Position numbers and translations under genes: made by a program. The notes under the pieces are model-generated. The model was not told the DNA's origin, did not search any database, and saw nothing but the letters and a program-made list of their open reading frames with translations. Below, piece by piece: positions 51,734 through 61,932 of a stretch of DNA of 64,000 nucleotides; positions within the stretch are counted from its first letter, which is position 1; every line of letters begins with the position of its first letter. Source of the DNA: Serendipita indica DSM 11827 (Eukaryota; Basidiomycota; Agaricomycetes; Sebacinales; Serendipitaceae). The stretch is taken from contig CAJVGD010000001.1 in NCBI GenBank assembly GCA_910890315.1, positions 682,001 to 746,000 of the forward strand, in the 5' to 3' direction.

Positions 51734-53634
51734 ATGGTCCTTGCACCCCTCCTTTACCGTCTTTTCTCCCATTTCACGCTCCTTTGCTTCGCTTTTGCAC
51801 TCCTTGCACACCAAATACACCTCGTCAACGCCCAAGATGGCTCTACAAGCGTCCATGTCTATGTCAACGACACTACTAAGTGGACAACGACGGGTGAGAC
51901 CTGGACACTCAACAAAACCCTCGATATATACGCCGGAAACTGGCTCATGTATGTAATACCTCTTACATCTACCCATTTTGCTCATATGTTGCTCTCCAGA
52001 GGGAGGCGCGCCCCCAATGCCGCAGCACCAATCACCGCATCCTTTACATTTAATGGGACTGCCGTCGCTATATTCGGAACAGTGGACGACGGCGTCCAGA
52101 ATAACTCTCTCAACTTTTCGATCCAAGTCGACAGAACAGGAGAGACTGTCCAGCCCACCTATTCTCCACAGCATCTCGACGGCATCGACGTCAACTATAA
52201 AATATTCGAACGGTCCTCTCTCGAATTCACCTCTCATACTGTTACAGTTCGTATCTTTGTATTGCCATCTGTTCGCCCTTGACATGCTCCGAAACAGCTC
52301 ACTCTCATCGGCGAAACCACTCCCTTCTATGTGGGTGCTCTTACCCACCATCTATTCCCTCGACTCACTACCTATAGATTCAAGGCGCGGTATACAGCAC
52401 CGCAACTCCGCAAACAATGTCCCCACCTTCATCTTCGAGTCTGACTTCCTCGCCGTCGGCAAGTGCAAGGTATGTACAACAGTATGCAATTGTCACTGCG
52501 CTGACATCGTTCTCAAGCCCGGCCGGAGACGACAGCAAAAAACTAGGAGCCGCGATCGGGGGCGGCGTGGGGGCACTCTTGCTTGTCGCACTCATTATCT
52601 TCTTGATGATACGAAGGATCAAACGTATCGAAAAGGAAGAGAGAATACGCCAGGCGCAACCATTCACCTTGAGGCGGCCCACGAACAGCTCGAGAGCTGG
52701 GTTAATCGATCCCACACCTTCGGTCCGAAGTGCACCAAGGGTATCACAGGAGAGACAGGAGAAAAAGAAGAAGAAGAAACCCGAGACGTCAAGCAGCAAC
52801 CCGTCGATATCTGAAAAGGAACGGCTCGTTCGCAGAGATGGCGGTGTCTCTTCCAGTTCGCGCTCTCACACGCAATCCCATTCTCGATCACAATCGCAGC
52901 AGACACAATCCTACGTACAGTCGCAGCTCGCGCACACGCAATCCTACCATTCCATCACCCAACACCAACTGAATCCGCGTCCCGACGTCGCGGTAATGCA
53001 GCAAGCGTCCCCTCCGGGAAGTGTAATTAGCCTACCATCAGAGTATCAGGCGACGACGACAGTCGGAAACCGTGGCCCCGGCACGGCAGTTGCTTCTTCG
53101 TACATTGGCCCCTCGCCGCTCCCACAAGAAGACGCACCACCTGTACCGGCCCTTCCAGCAGCTGCTGACATGGACGCTATGATGATGAAGTCCAAAAATG
53201 TACCGCGAACCCAGCATACTCACCAGCCTAGTCACCCTCCACCACCGCCCTTTGAGGAAGTTGTCCCGCTCCGTGACTATCCGCGAGATACCAAAAATCG
53301 CGACATTTTCTACCCGCCTACCCCGGCCAGGTCGTTTGACACTCGACGCACGTCCGAGCTGACGTCTATCACCAATTCGTCCATGATCCAGACTCCAAAG
53401 TCGGGTGCGTTGGGACTATTTTCGACAGATTCGGTGAATACGATCGGGACAGAGTCGACAGGTCGACGGCCCCTTCCAATTCCTCCTGTACCGAGAAACC
53501 CTTCTGTGACCGCGCACAGCTTCCCGCCCGAAAAAGTTGGGCTATCACCACCTCCAGCTAACAATAAACCGCAAGAGAGGCGGAGTAGTATCGCCAAACG
53601 ACCGTTACCTCCAGCGGACCCGCCGAGCGGTTAG
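51734..53634 (+). CDS. Surface protein D: signal peptide, ectodomain, single TM, long disordered tail
   Basis: Same architecture as A-C but little sequence identity. MVLAPLLYRLFSHFTLLCFAF is a signal peptide, followed by VHVYVNDTTKWTTTGETWTL, ITASFTFNGTAVAIFGTVDDG and LNFSIQVDRTGETVQPTY. The FTFNGTAVAIFG segment aligns in spirit with NYTFKGTDLYVYG of A and B, supporting a shared ectodomain fold. The TM helix is AIGGGVGALLLVALIIFLMIRRIKR (about 52545-52625). The tail is about 330 residues, Ser/Gln-rich (SRSHTQSHSRSQSQQTQSY), then Pro-rich with several PxxP motifs (PLPIPPVP, LPPADPPSG); the terminal PPxYY motif is absent. Probable N-glycosylation sites NDT, NKT, NGT, NNS. Confidence 0.78.
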
Positions 53635-54036
53635 ATATGAATACGGACCAAATTGTCGATATCCCGACTGTGTCACGCATATGTTCTTCTGTTTGCGATT
53701 CCTTTCACATTCGTGATTTTTTTCTCTAACATTTACATGAACTTGTCACTTCGCGTTGCCTCGCCAGTCATTTCTTATCTCTTCATTATTGGTATTGTAT
53801 TGTAACGCTTGTTGGCGAATAGAAACGTACTCTCATTGCATTTCTATCGTCTTCTAACCTCTTTGGAGCATCCACAGGACTCTACTATTTGCGCCCAAAC
53901 AATGGTCACGTGAGCGGCCGCCAAAGAACAAAAACGCGGTCTGTTTGGCCAGGTGCGCGCATCCCATCTTGACCCCGACCACGACCGTCGTCGACAACTA
54001 GGAAACAGCTCAAACTACTCTTCATCTCTACCAACG
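53635..54036. other. Intergenic region upstream of histone H2B
   Basis: 402 bp, no gene. T-rich 3' flank of surface gene D, then the H2B promoter. No divergent H2A gene is present here, unlike many fungi. Confidence 0.6.
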
Positions 54037-54705
54037 ATGCCTCCAAAGCCCGCGTCCGCCGTCGCCTCAAAGGCCCCTGCCTCTACCGCTGGAAAGGCCC
54101 CCGCCAAGTCTGTCGAGGGTACAAAGGCTGCAAAGAAGTGAGTGTTGGATGCCGTGGAACGCGTTTTCGACGAGTGTGTCGGAAATATCGCGTCCGTTTT
54201 CCATGAATCATGGCTGACACACGCCCTTTCCCTTTACTTTTGGCGCTGGTGCACTACAGGACCGCGAAGAAGGCTGCGCCAGGCGGTGACGACAAGAAGA
54301 AGAGGAAGCGCTCCCGCAAGGAGACCTACTCGTCGTACATTTACAAGGGTACGTGATTTCTTGTCGGTAGAAGATGCAGTTTTTGACGCGTAGAACCAGT
54401 CTTGAAGCAGGTTCACCCCGATACTGGTATCTCCAACAAGGCCATGGCCATTCTCAACTCTTTCGTCAACGATATCTTTGAGCGCATTGCCAGCGAAGCT
54501 TCCAGTCAGTTTACTGATTACTCATGTTTCTCGGACGTCCGAAACTAACAGTTGATCAGGACTCGCATCGTACTCGAAGAAGTCGACCATTTCCTCACGT
54601 GAGATTCAGACTTCTGTTCGTCTCATCCTGCCAGGAGAATTGTCCAAGCACGCCATCTCCGAGGGAACCAAGTCGGTCACCAAGTTCTCGTCTGCCGGCA
54701 AGTAG
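54037..54705 (+). CDS. HTB1: Histone H2B
   Basis: Core nucleosome histone. Four exons (54037-54137, 54260-54348, 54400-54504, 54560-54705) join in frame to 146 aa. The tail is [15 protein letters not shown] with Lys-rich repeats; the fold reads [80 protein letters not shown] and [19 protein letters not shown]. The lysine ubiquitinated by Bre1 is within GTKSVTKF. Three introns in a histone gene are typical of basidiomycetes and imply a polyadenylated transcript. Convergent with the peptidyl-tRNA hydrolase gene. Confidence 0.97.
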
Positions 54706-54947
54706 ACAAACGACTCGCGTTTTCTGCTCGTGTCCTCGCCTTCTGTAACGCTGCTGTATGACTATAGGATCCTTAGAGTACGTTGAACACGGGCATTCTC
54801 TCGGTCATTCGCATTTTCAGAACTTTGTGGCAATGAAATTGGGTGAATAATAGCGCCCTACAAGAGCTTGAGATGTCCCGTGACTTGGTCTATAAGCTTA
54901 ACTGGACCTATTAAACGTGAGAAGACGTGGAAATACGACCTTTGGGC

Positions 54948-55750
54948 CTAACCTGGACCGATTCCCAGGACAGTTCGCGAGCCAGCTTCGATCTGCGTCC
55001 TTCCACTAGACAAAACGTGAGCGCTTATTGTGAGATAATAGCTCTACGTACGCATCCTGAATGACTCGAGCCACAAGATTGAGGCTCTGAGCGGTGGCCT
55101 GCAATAGGAGAATGTCCTCCTCGCTCTTTATCTGGAGGGCAATCTTTGCTTGTCCTGTCCACTCCCAGTGACGAAGGAGCTGTGCGTCGTTAGTTTTTTC
55201 CGTCAAGAGACAGGGAACATGCCTTTGGGTTCGCCTTTTGGATTGTCTTGTAACAAGCAAGCGTAGCGTGTCTAATACATCGCGTCATGACTCTCACTAG
55301 AGATGTTGTGTTGTAGATAAATGGACGAACCCGCATCTACTATGGTCAGTTGGATTCGAAGTGCTTGCGGAAGACGTACTGCGCGGCAATTTTGCCTTTG
55401 GTCATTCCTAGGTCGGTTCGAACAACAAGAACCTAACATTCCTTAGACTCGGAAGATAATGTCGAGCACGAGTAAGGGGAACGGACCATTTTACACGGTC
55501 CGTGCGTGCTCACAGACCCCAGGTCGCCATCTGCACGCGCCTCTTCATCCTCTTCGTCTTCATCTTGTTGAGATGTAGCTTTACCGGATGTAATTTGCTG
55601 GTCGTGCTCCTCGTGTCCTTTAGCGTCTGACAGAGTTTTCCGTTGTTGGTTTGCTACGCTCAGTTGACCGGCTTTGTAACCAGCTAGTCCTGCGAATATG
55701 ATGGATGCGGCAGTGAGCACCGTTGTCCACGATCCAAAGGGCGCTGCCAT
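54948..55750 (-). CDS. PTH2: Peptidyl-tRNA hydrolase 2 (PTH2/Bit1)
   Basis: Frees tRNA from prematurely released peptidyl-tRNA. The ATG at 55750 opens MAAPFGSWTTVLTAASIIFAG, an N-terminal hydrophobic segment as in the human mitochondrial outer-membrane-associated enzyme, then an acidic linker (QQDEDEEDEEARADGD). After an intron the catalytic domain reads CKMVLVVRTDLGMTKGKIAAQ, HATLACYKTIQKANPK, LLRHWEWTGQAKIALQIKSE, LNLVARVIQDAGRTQI and ends TVLGIGPG. About five exons. The HAT of the family's CSHA motif falls beside an intron and is preceded by CR rather than CS. Confidence 0.9.
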
Positions 55751-55929
55751 GGAGAGGAAAGGTCGAAGGTCTCTATAGTCGACACGACACCGCTCGAATG
55801 TATTCACTACTCTTTCAAACTATGGCTGAAATTCAAGAGATCCTGTATTGACCTCGACGACTTCTTAGTCTCACGACCAGCAATCTCATTCGACAGATAT
55901 ATTACTCGACTAACTCTTACATTCACCTA

Positions 55930-56759
55930 CTAAGCATCAGGTGCGGGTTCCGCTTCATGATGTTCGTGCTTGTGTTGGTGGTGGCGCTCTCCATGATGCT
56001 TACCCGGCTCGGGCTCCCTCTTCACAACCTTTGACGTGCTCGCAGCGGTCGTGGAAGATTTGTTGGACTTGGCTTTTGCATGCTTTGCGAGGTACTTGCC
56101 CAATTTGATCTCTGTGCGACGCAACTTGCGTTGAAGCGAGTGCAGATCCTTGATCATCCCGTGACCGTGACCGTGACCGTGACCATGACCAGGATAATGA
56201 GCCTTTGCCATGACGTGTGCACTCCATTCCATAATCTTGCTCAAGTCGCTGAACATGTTGGCAAATTCGACCGCGGCGTGTCTTTCGGCTGCGCTGAGAG
56301 TATGGACATGGTGGCATGCGCTTGAAGTGGGCGTCCCAGACGACGTGCTAGTAGCAGCTGCAGTGGGTGCTCTGCCAAACAGTTAGTGGATGATGTGCAC
56401 CAAAGAAGAAAGACATACGGATCGGCGCGTTTGCTGAGCGTTGCAGTCTCTGTGGGGGAGGAAGAAGCCTCTTTCTTCTCGTGCTCCTTGTGTTTTCCTT
56501 CAACGTGCCTCTCGTGCCTCTCCTCTTCATCGTCGGTTGTGCTATGGTGCTTGGTGATATGGGCTTCCTTGTGCGCATGGCCGTGATGTGAGTGTACATG
56601 GCCCGTCGTATGTGCGACCGCGGTGCCAGTATGGGTGGCCAGTGAAGCTGTCCCTGTAGATTCGACAGAAAGCGACGAGGAAGTAGAGTCCACAATTGGT
56701 GAGGCAAGTGCAAGAGTCGCGGTGGCGAGGAGAGCGAGGAAGGTCCTGGTGAGTTGCAT
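55930..56759 (-). CDS. Secreted histidine-rich protein 1 with dibasic sites
   Basis: Two exons (56759-56419, 56371-55930) join in frame to 260 aa. MQLTRTFLALLATATLALAS is a clear signal peptide. The mature part starts Ser/Thr-rich, then becomes His/Glu/Lys-rich (HVHSHHGHAHKEAHITKHH; ERHERHVEGKHKEHEKKE). LSKR before ADP and VVKR before EPEP are Kex2-type processing sites. The C-terminal half has a helical domain (ERHAAVEFANMFSDLSKIMEW), a perfect (GH)5 run, and an amphipathic KLRRTEIKLGKYLAKHAKAK helix, ending in another His cluster (GKHHGERHHQHKHEHHE). No enzyme motif. Metal binding is plausible from composition. A leader intron and TATA box precede it. Family not recognised. Confidence 0.8.
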
Positions 56760-57482
56760 ATTGATTCAAGTCGAGGTAAATAAAAGACGTTGATAAAAAG
56801 GTGAAAACTAGATATGGTCATTAGTCGATGCTAGCTCGCGTTGGAATGAAGCAAAGGCTTACAAGGCGCCAGGCCCAAAAGTGAAATCCGTCGAAAGAAG
56901 AAGAGGAATGCCCACGAAGGAAGGAAAAGTGGTGAGAGACCATGGCAAGCCAAGTTTGCGGGGTTATATAACTTTTGACCTTGTAGTATGGGCCGTGCGA
57001 GACGGATGGGCGCGAGAATGAAACCACGGGCAAAGACTGCGGGTGAGCCTACGCCAACAAGTGGCTATACGCGATGGGAGCTAGGACGACTGGTAGTTCT
57101 CCTGTCAACGGCCACCCAAGGCCGTTTGGCGTCAAGCCGACGTGCACCTGTAGAATCAGAGGAGCATGACATCTCACGCCAGATTGAATTGCTACAGGAA
57201 ATCTCTTGCTGTGGCACCACTGAAGCTGAGGAGCCTAGATGGTGGTGGCGGTCAAGTAGCTATGTGCCCATCGGTGGTAAGCTTGTCCTTGTACGTTATG
57301 AGACTCTGGAATGATATACCAAGGATACCCATATCGAAACCTTTTCTTTTGGCATACGCTTATTTTGTGTTCGTCTACTCCCGATTCCTTTCAAGATGCA
57401 CCAGATTTACAATCACACGGTTTGTGTAACAAGCCCATCAATTATCTTTCTAATCAACAAAAAACTAGTATAATACACTCGT
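56760..57482. other. Intergenic region between the two His-rich genes
   Basis: About 720 bp. The first 250 bp upstream of 56759 holds the leader intron and TATA-type palindrome described separately; the rest has no supportable gene. The stop codon of the second His-rich gene lies at 57483. Confidence 0.55.
56808..56862 (-). promoter_or_regulatory. Probable 5'-leader intron of His-rich gene 1
   Basis: On the gene's strand GTAAGC opens a 55-nt stretch closing with CTAATGACCATATCTAG, a good branch site and acceptor, 48 bp before the ATG at 56759. A palindromic GTTATATAAC at 56963-56972 could be the TATA box further upstream. Confidence 0.55.
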
Positions 57483-58440
57483 CTAAACCTTGGTGGACGT
57501 GGCAGCAGGAGCGCTCGCAGACGAAGAGTGGTGCTTAGCGTGCTTTGCGTGAATCTTTTCAAACTTCTTCTCGAGGCTGTCGATGGCCTTGAGGGCGTGC
57601 TTGCCAGAGGGATCGGCCTCGAGCTTGCGAGCACCCGTTTCGATAATCTTGGCGAGCTCAATGAGGCGCTGGAGAGCTTGCTTGTACTCGTGGTGAGCGT
57701 GGTGCGTTCCACTCGTGGACGTAGCGGCGGCAGCGGACGAGGACGACTCGGCACGGCGCTGGACCTTTGCTGCTTCGGTAGCAGTAGGATGCGGGGTCGC
57801 AGTGGAGGTGTGCGTAGAGGAGGTGTGCGTAGAGGTGTGCGTCGAGGAGGCATGCTTGTGGTGCTTGTTGTGGTGCTGCTTGTTGTGGTGGGTAGGAGCC
57901 TTGTCAGCGTTTTCATCGGCCTTTTCTTCAGCCTTGAGCTCCTTTTCCTGTGCCTCAACCTTGTCCTTCTTCTCCTCGAGCGCCTTGAGGCGCTGCTTCT
58001 CCTTCTGAAGCTCTGCTGCGGTCTCACTACGGCGACTGAGCTTGGCAGAAGTCGACGACGCAGTTGGGGCAGGCGTCGTCGCAGCATGGTGTTGGTGCTC
58101 AGCCTTCTCATCCTTCTTGATGTGTTCCTTGAGATCGTGCACCTCTTTCTCGAGCTCTTTGTCCTTGGCTTCGAGCTTGTGCTCCTTCTCCTTGAGCTTG
58201 TGCTCCTCTTCCTTGCGAGCCTCTGCACTAGCAGGGACGTGGTGCTTGTGAGGGTGGTCGTGGTGCTGGTGAGCGTGTTGGTGATGGTGGTGCACCGCAG
58301 TCGTGGTCTCGTGAGGAGCAGCCGAGGTATGCGATGCAGTAGCAACAGCTTGAGTGTGCGTAGGTGGTGCTCGGGAGAGGGGCAGCCAAGATGGCGGGGG
58401 CAACGGCGAGGACTGCAACGAGGGTGTTCTTGACAAACAT
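57483..58440 (-). CDS. Secreted histidine-rich coiled-coil protein 2 (one-base frameshift after signal peptide)
   Basis: MFVKNTLVAVLAVAPAILAAP is a strong signal peptide starting at 58440. The long frame from about 58385 to the TAG at 57483 is one base out of phase with it, and the span of 958 nt is not a multiple of three. No splice pair resolves this, so one extra C in the CCC run at about 58377-58381 is the simplest reading. The mature protein has a His cluster (HHHHQHAHQHHDHPHKHH), a long heptad-like Lys/Glu coil (KEEEHKLKEKEHKLEAKDKE), dibasic sites (LSRR, VQRR), Thr/His repeats, a second His cluster (HHNKQHHNKHHKH), and a helical end (LQRLIELAKIIETGARKLEA). Its terminus, IHAKHAKHHSSS and ATSTKV, resembles the neighbour's KYLAKHAKAK and AASTSKV, suggesting an old tandem duplication. 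Confidence 0.72.
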
Positions 58441-59301
58441 GTTGATTGTTGGGTGTTGAAAGATAAAGAAAAAGAAGAACTTGTTGAAAAAAAAGTAGTT
58501 GAAAGTGTGAAAAAACTAGGAAAAATGTCAGCAAGGAAAGAGAGGAAAAGGAGAGACATACGAAAGGGGCGCCTGGCCGCTGCGAAGAAAAGATGAAAGA
58601 GCTGGGTGTCCACGAAAGAAGAGGTGGTGAGGAATCGTTGACGGCCAGACTGGCCAGGCTTTATAGGACTACGAGCATCGATTTGCGGTGTGAACTGTTT
58701 CACCGCGTCTAGCGAAAGAAGCATCTCCTGATATTGATTTGGTAGCAGCCTGTGTGAACGGCGATGCATTGAATATGACCACCGTGGATAGCGCGCGGCC
58801 AAATGACGGGCATAACGTAGACTCTCATGTCAATTGAGCACAGACTTGTTGCTGTATCACGTGGGAGCTTTGGGGTTTGGCGTCTAGCCTGGGATCACGT
58901 AGTCATGGTCGATGTTGGAGAGACTACAGACAGCCCATAATGTCCTTTGCAGAATATTCAGACGATTTCTTCCTTCAAAGAGTGCTCTGTAGTGAATATG
59001 CATGAAGCCAACAGGGATCACAACCTCATGAGAAGGCAGTGGCAGTGGCAGAGTTCGGGTAACCACCGACGTGCGAACATGTTACAAACGTGGATATTTT
59101 TCTTCAATATCGACCGTACAGCTTTTGCTTGGCATTTCAGGTTTGGGCGTGCGAGACCGCGCCTGGAGCAGCTTTGATACACTTACACGCCTAAAAATAA
59201 ATGACCGCCAACATCATATCTACACTTTCTAAGAGTAGGTCCAGTAGCTTTGTCACCAAAGCAATACTTTCGAAGAGTAAAAGGAACTTGACAAAAAAAA
59301 A
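58441..59301. other. Intergenic region between His-rich gene 2 and U6
   Basis: About 860 bp, no supportable gene. The 230 bp next to 58440 carry the promoter of His-rich gene 2: a probable leader intron at 58516-58561 (GTATGT ... CTGACATTTTTCCTAG on the gene's strand) and TATAAA at 58660-58665. The remainder shows nothing I can name. Confidence 0.55.
59293..59301 (-). terminator. RNA polymerase III oligo-T terminator of U6
   Basis: Nine consecutive A on the plus strand (T on the transcribed strand) directly after the U6 3' hairpin. Confidence 0.85.
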
Positions 59302-59359
59302 TATTTCGATCCGTAGATCGACCATCTCTGGTAAAGCGTGTCATCCTTGTGCAGGGGCC

Positions 59360-59391
<32 letters not shown>

Positions 59392-59413
59392 TTATATGTC
59401 CCCCGGAGGGGAC
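59302..59413 (-). ncRNA. U6: U6 spliceosomal snRNA
   Basis: On the minus strand the RNA opens with a short GC hairpin (GTCCCC/GGGGAC with a UCCG-type loop) and continues AATTGGAACGATACAGAGA, with the invariant ACAGAGA box, then AGATTAGCATGGCCCCTGC (AGC triad) and the internal-stem-loop region CACAAGGATGACACGC. The 3' part forms a small hairpin (CGATC TACG GATCG) before a run of nine T at 59301-59293, the RNA polymerase III terminator. It is uninterrupted, although some basidiomycete U6 genes carry introns. Length of about 112 nt is normal. The 5' end is set from the hairpin and could be off by a few bases. Confidence 0.93.
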
Positions 59414-60141
59414 AACTTTGATAGCCCGCAAGTGAGGGTGCTGATTGGCTACTCTTCTCTCATTTTTCATGTCTGCGCACCTGCCACCAGCCCTCCAATA
59501 AATGCAGAAAATTGTCCAAACTTGAATATATTGTGTATTTAGACTCTTGAAAATGACAGCGTTGATTCGAAACGTTGCTCGCTTACAATGCTTCCAGGTT
59601 TCTTACGGCGTCTCTAACCGGTTACTGTGAATAGATTTCTAGGAATGACGAATGTCAAGTGGCTCCGTCGTCTTCGAATGGCCAGACGTTCCGGACGGTT
59701 ACAGGGGTGGCTTCTGGTCTGCGTCTGCAACACCGGGCGGGCGCATCCAGAATTGACTAATCTCCCCTGAACTGACATTTGCGTGCAGATCATGCACGTT
59801 TGGTCTCCATCCGGATTTTATCTCCTTTTTTCCCTACTTGGCTGCGCGGCATTTGGACGTCAGGGAGCGACCGGCGCCGGAAGTCTTGTGGCTCCTTGTG
59901 GACCCCATGCGAGTTGGCAAAAGCCGGGGAGCGGCCAACAAACGGTTGCACACATCTTGGACTCGACCACCACCACCATCATCTCGGTTCTGCTCCGTAC
60001 GTCCGGCCAGCTCGCAGCTCTACATTCTTAGATCTCGCTCGCCGTCGACACGCTAAGACCACCACTCTCTTTTCTTTCCCAAGTCAGACTTGAAACCCTC
60101 CACTCGTTATCTTTTACGACTTTGCCATACGATTCGTCAAC
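59414..60141. other. Intergenic region between U6 and the subtilase
   Basis: About 730 bp, no supportable gene. It must hold the upstream promoter elements of U6 at its left end and the promoter of the subtilase at its right end; the latter has a pyrimidine-rich leader (60055-60085) and no clear TATA box. Confidence 0.5.
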
Positions 60142-61668
60142 ATGCTCTTCTCTAGCCTCGCCACTCTCTTTGCTCTCGTTGCCATTGGCAGTGGCGCACC
60201 CGTTCAGGAATCTAGGCGTCTGTCCGTACGACAAGCCAACGGACCCGTAGTCAAAGGGCGCTACATTGTCAAACTCAAGAGTTCCGTCAATGCCGCCGTC
60301 CATATCGACTCGCTCCCCTTTGCATTCAGCGTCGCGGATTCAAATTCGCCCATTACCCAGTCATATAGTTCCGACTTTTTCTCTGGCAAGTCCTTTTGTG
60401 CAATCCCCTTTCTTTATTAATATGTCACTCCCCAGGGTACGCTGGAGACTTTTCAAAGACAGACTTGGATGCAATCCTTGCTTCTCCCGACGTCGACTTT
60501 GTCGAAGAGGATGCCATCGTACGCTCATTTCCAATCCCTCTCTTGCGTCTTGGTTCTGAATGACCTCCGCAGTTTTATGCTCTTGATCAACAAAAGAATG
60601 CACCATGGAGCCTTCAGAGCATCAGCTCGCAGACCCCCGTCGGCGGTAGCGATACCAACCGCATGGACTATACTTATTCGTACACCGAACCAGCCGGTGC
60701 GGGCGTAGACATTTACATTATCGACACCGGCGTATACGCCGAGCACGAGGAATTTGGTGGACGCGCCTCGATTGGCTTTGCCGCCAACAATCTACCAAAG
60801 CAAGGTACGGGTTCCTTCTCTCCTTTACATTACGTAGTTAAAATCAACAATACGCAGACGGCGCCGGTCACGGTACGCACTGCGCAGGCTCGGCGGCTGG
60901 AAAGACTTTTGGAGTCGCCAAAAATAGCAATATCATCGGTGTCAAGGTTCTCGCAGACAACGGATCTGGTTCGACATCCGATATCGTCGCCGGTTTGCAG
61001 TACGTGGTCCAAAACGCCAAATCGACGGGCCGTCCCTCGGTCGGATCCATGTCCCTTGGCGGTGGTACCTCTCAGGCTCTCGATGATGCCGTCCGAACGA
61101 CCATCGCAGCCGGTATTCAGATGATTGTCGCCGCGGGCAACAGCGGCGTCGACGCTTCGGCTCAATCCCCCGCTCGCGTTCCCGAAGCTATCACTGTCGG
61201 TGCAGTGGATATTGGAAACGTCAAGGCCGGTTTCAGCAACTTTGGATCGCTAGTAGACATTTTTGCGCCCGGTGTCAACATTACCAGTGCATGGATTGGG
61301 GCCCCCGACGCTAAGAACAAGGTCCGTATACTCTCTTTCTCTCTTTTTATTTGATAATGACGATAGAATAGATCTCTGGAACTTCGATGGCAACCCCACA
61401 CGTCGCTGGTCTCGCTGCCTATCTCCTCTCAAAGGAACCGACACTCACGCCTGCAGCCTTGACCAGCAAGCTCCTTGGACTCGGCACCCAGAACGTCATT
61501 ACGGGACTTCCATCTGGAACCGTCAACCTCCTTGCCTACAATGGCGAAGGTGGTGCATCAGCGCCAGTAGCCATCCCCTCGCAGACCACCACCCCAACCG
61601 ATAAGAACTCTTGCCCAGCATGGTGGCAGGACTGCTTCTGGAAGGACTGGTTCAAGAAGTCGCTCTAA
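60142..61668 (+). CDS. Secreted subtilisin-like serine protease (proteinase K type, S8)
   Basis: Extracellular endopeptidase made as a prepro-enzyme. MLFSSLATLFALVAIGSGAP is the signal peptide. The I9 propeptide follows (GRYIVKLKSSVNAAVHIDSL, SPDVDFVEEDAI), then mature NAPWSLQSISSQTP. The catalytic Asp is in DIYIIDTGVYAEHEEF, the His in DGAGHGTHCAGSAAG, the oxyanion Asn in IVAAGNSGVDAS, and the Ser in SGTSMATPHVAGLAAYL. Five or six exons with introns of about 50 nt. The C-terminus continues after the fold with a Pro/Thr linker and a short WWQDCFWKDWFKKSL tail, an unusual aromatic/Lys-rich end. All catalytic residues are present. Confidence 0.95.
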
Positions 61669-61932
61669 ACCATTTTCCCCTCGCATCGGCTGATTATACG
61701 ATGCAACCTCGCCATTCCTGTCGCATGACAACTAGTCTGCGACGTTCATTCTTTTACGCATTCGCAGCGCACACACGCGCAATAACGAGTACCCTTTACA
61801 TCTATTCATGGATGGACTTCTAGTGGACGAGCTATGCTACCCATCTGTATAGTAGTCCATAGTGGATGAACAAATTTCTATTCTCTTTTCCTTGATGCTT
61901 ATTGTGTACAGTGGCTCGGCATAGGAGTACTC
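61669..61932. other. Convergent intergenic spacer
   Basis: 264 bp between the stops of the subtilase and the MFS gene; shared 3' flanks, nothing else seen. Confidence 0.5.

Noticed and set aside
56160-56195. GTGACC tandem repeat
   Set aside because: Encodes the GH repeat of His-rich protein 1; coding, not a CRISPR or satellite.
57528-58433. 301-codon open frame on the plus strand over His-rich gene 2, rich in Leu/Val
   Set aside because: Antisense shadow: Lys/Glu/His codons on the minus strand read as Leu/Val/Phe on the plus strand. No signal or domain of its own.
57413-58534. 373-codon Arg/Ser/Pro-rich frame on the minus strand
   Set aside because: Out-of-frame reading of the same repetitive gene; runs through the start and leader region and has no domain.
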